This document shows, in pieces, positions 63,434 to 64,000 of a stretch of DNA of 64,000 nt; the stretch's first letter is position 1, and the number at the start of each line of letters is the position of its first letter. A model generated the notes under the pieces. That model searched no databases, had not been told where the DNA came from, and saw only the letters and a program-made list of their open reading frames with translations. The stretch spans positions 744,001 to 808,000 of the forward strand of contig CALSRS010000001.1 of NCBI GenBank assembly GCA_943788815.1. The letters run 5' to 3'. The position numbers and the translations under genes were made by a program. This stretch comes from an uncultured Gammaproteobacteria bacterium. GTDB lineage: Bacteria; Pseudomonadota; Gammaproteobacteria; Eutrophobiales; Eutrophobiaceae.

Positions 63434-64000
63434 ATGAAACAAGACACGCGAAAAATTCTGGTCACCAGTGCCCTACCCTATGCAAATGGGCCAATTCATA
63501 TTGGACATCTGGTGGAGTACATTCAGACTGATATTTGGGTAAGATTTCACAAACTTCGTGGTCATGAGTGTCTTTATGTCTGTGCAGATGATGCACATGG
63601 CACACCGATAATGCTTCGAGCTGAAAAAGAAAATATTACCCCTGAAGAACTCATATCTAGAACATTAGAGGCACATAAGCGGGATTTTAATGATTTCCAT
63701 GTGGACTTCGATAATTTTTATACGACCCATTCAGATGAAAATCGGGAACTATGTACCTATATTTATGAAAAATTAAAAGCACAAGGTCATATAAATCAAA
63801 AAACCATTGAACAGTTTTATGACCCTGTGAAAGAAATGTTCCTCCCTGATCGGTTTATCCGGGGTGAATGTCCTTATTGTCATACATTGGACCAATATGG
63901 TGACCAGTGTGAATCCTGTAACCGCACGTATACGCCTACTGACCTGATCAATCCTGTTTCAGCAATTTCAGGTTCTACGCCCATAAGAAAGGAGTCAGTA
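63434..64000 (+). CDS. metG: methionine-tRNA ligase, N-terminal part, cut by window edge
   Basis: An open frame of 189 codons from ATG 63434 with no stop before the window ends. It contains the class I HIGH motif in [20 protein letters not shown] (residues 15-34), [15 protein letters not shown] and the zinc knuckle [17 protein letters not shown] of the connective domain. It charges tRNA-Met. A weak promoter (TTGCTT ... TGTAAA near 63373-63402) precedes it. Confidence 0.96.
   Translation, partial: MKQDTRKILVTSALPYANGPIHIGHLVEYIQTDIWVRFHKLRGHECLYVCADDAHGTPIMLRAEKENITPEELISRTLEAHKRDFNDFHVDFDNFYTTHSDENRELCTYIYEKLKAQGHINQKTIEQFYDPVKEMFLPDRFIRGECPYCHTLDQYGDQCESCNRTYTPTDLINPVSAISGSTPIRKESV

Noticed and set aside
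1-64000. CRISPR array or complete defence system
   Set aside because: No regularly spaced repeats and no cas, hsdR or hsdM genes; only an hsdS tail and one unknown neighbour.

Overview
The window reads as a chromosomal segment of a gammaproteobacterium of moderate to low GC, probably marine or host-associated and not one I can name. The evidence is the dcd / apbC(mrp) / metG neighbourhood at the right end, plus dbpA, srkA, typA, mltF and cysG of gammaproteobacterial type. The genes are mostly intact and compact, with three patches of accessory or decaying DNA.

Layout. 1-4.9 kb (minus strand): a protocatechuate 4,5-cleavage operon ligA-ligB-ligC-aldo/keto reductase-(decayed DUF3592 gene)-DUF1932 dehydrogenase-galD, running off the left edge. 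5.1-10.6 kb: a DMT exporter, an orphan TAXI solute-binding lipoprotein, then a plus-strand group with a 4,5-dihydroxyphthalate decarboxylase-like protein, a Rieske dioxygenase alpha/beta pair and a DUF1761 membrane protein. This suggests aromatic acids are funnelled to protocatechuate and on to central metabolism. 10.6-22.5 kb: a thioredoxin-like protein with a broken signal peptide, TfoX-N, pirin, a secreted alpha/beta hydrolase, a hemerythrin, an atypical Nramp transporter, a SmbP-like His-rich periplasmic protein, an S9 peptidase, a CcdA-like membrane protein and DbpA. The hemerythrin and SmbP genes carry matching FNR/ANR-type boxes.

22.5-27.1 kb is accessory: three copies of an 87-bp repeat, an integron attC-like site, a GT61-type glycosyltransferase, a decayed YadA-like gene and a family 2-like glycosyltransferase. 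27.1-32.6 kb is one minus-strand operon, tcuA-tcuB-tctC-tctB-tctA: tricarballylate oxidation fused genetically to a tripartite tricarboxylate transporter. 32.8-35.8 kb is the remains of an island at tRNA-Ser(CGA): a complete IS3-family element, the 3' end of an hsdS gene, an unknown ORF and a tyrosine integrase pseudogene.

35.9-64 kb: a phospholipase D-type synthase, typA, a TetR-controlled RND efflux operon, mltF, a LysR regulator, srkA, a LexA paralogue that lacks the catalytic serine, a CigR-like protein, msrB, glpQ, an HxlR regulator facing a thiol protein, a GNAT enzyme, a divergent P450/acyltransferase pair, cysG, a three-gene set (outer-membrane barrel, cupredoxin-like protein, class III nucleotide cyclase), dcd, apbC and the start of metG.

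The most unusual items are the predicted non-cleavable LexA paralogue with its own alphaproteobacterial-type operator, the barrel-cupredoxin-cyclase triad, the attC/87-bp repeat patch, the paired FNR-type promoters, and the P450/acyltransferase pair. I did not find a CRISPR array, a complete defence system or a complete prophage.
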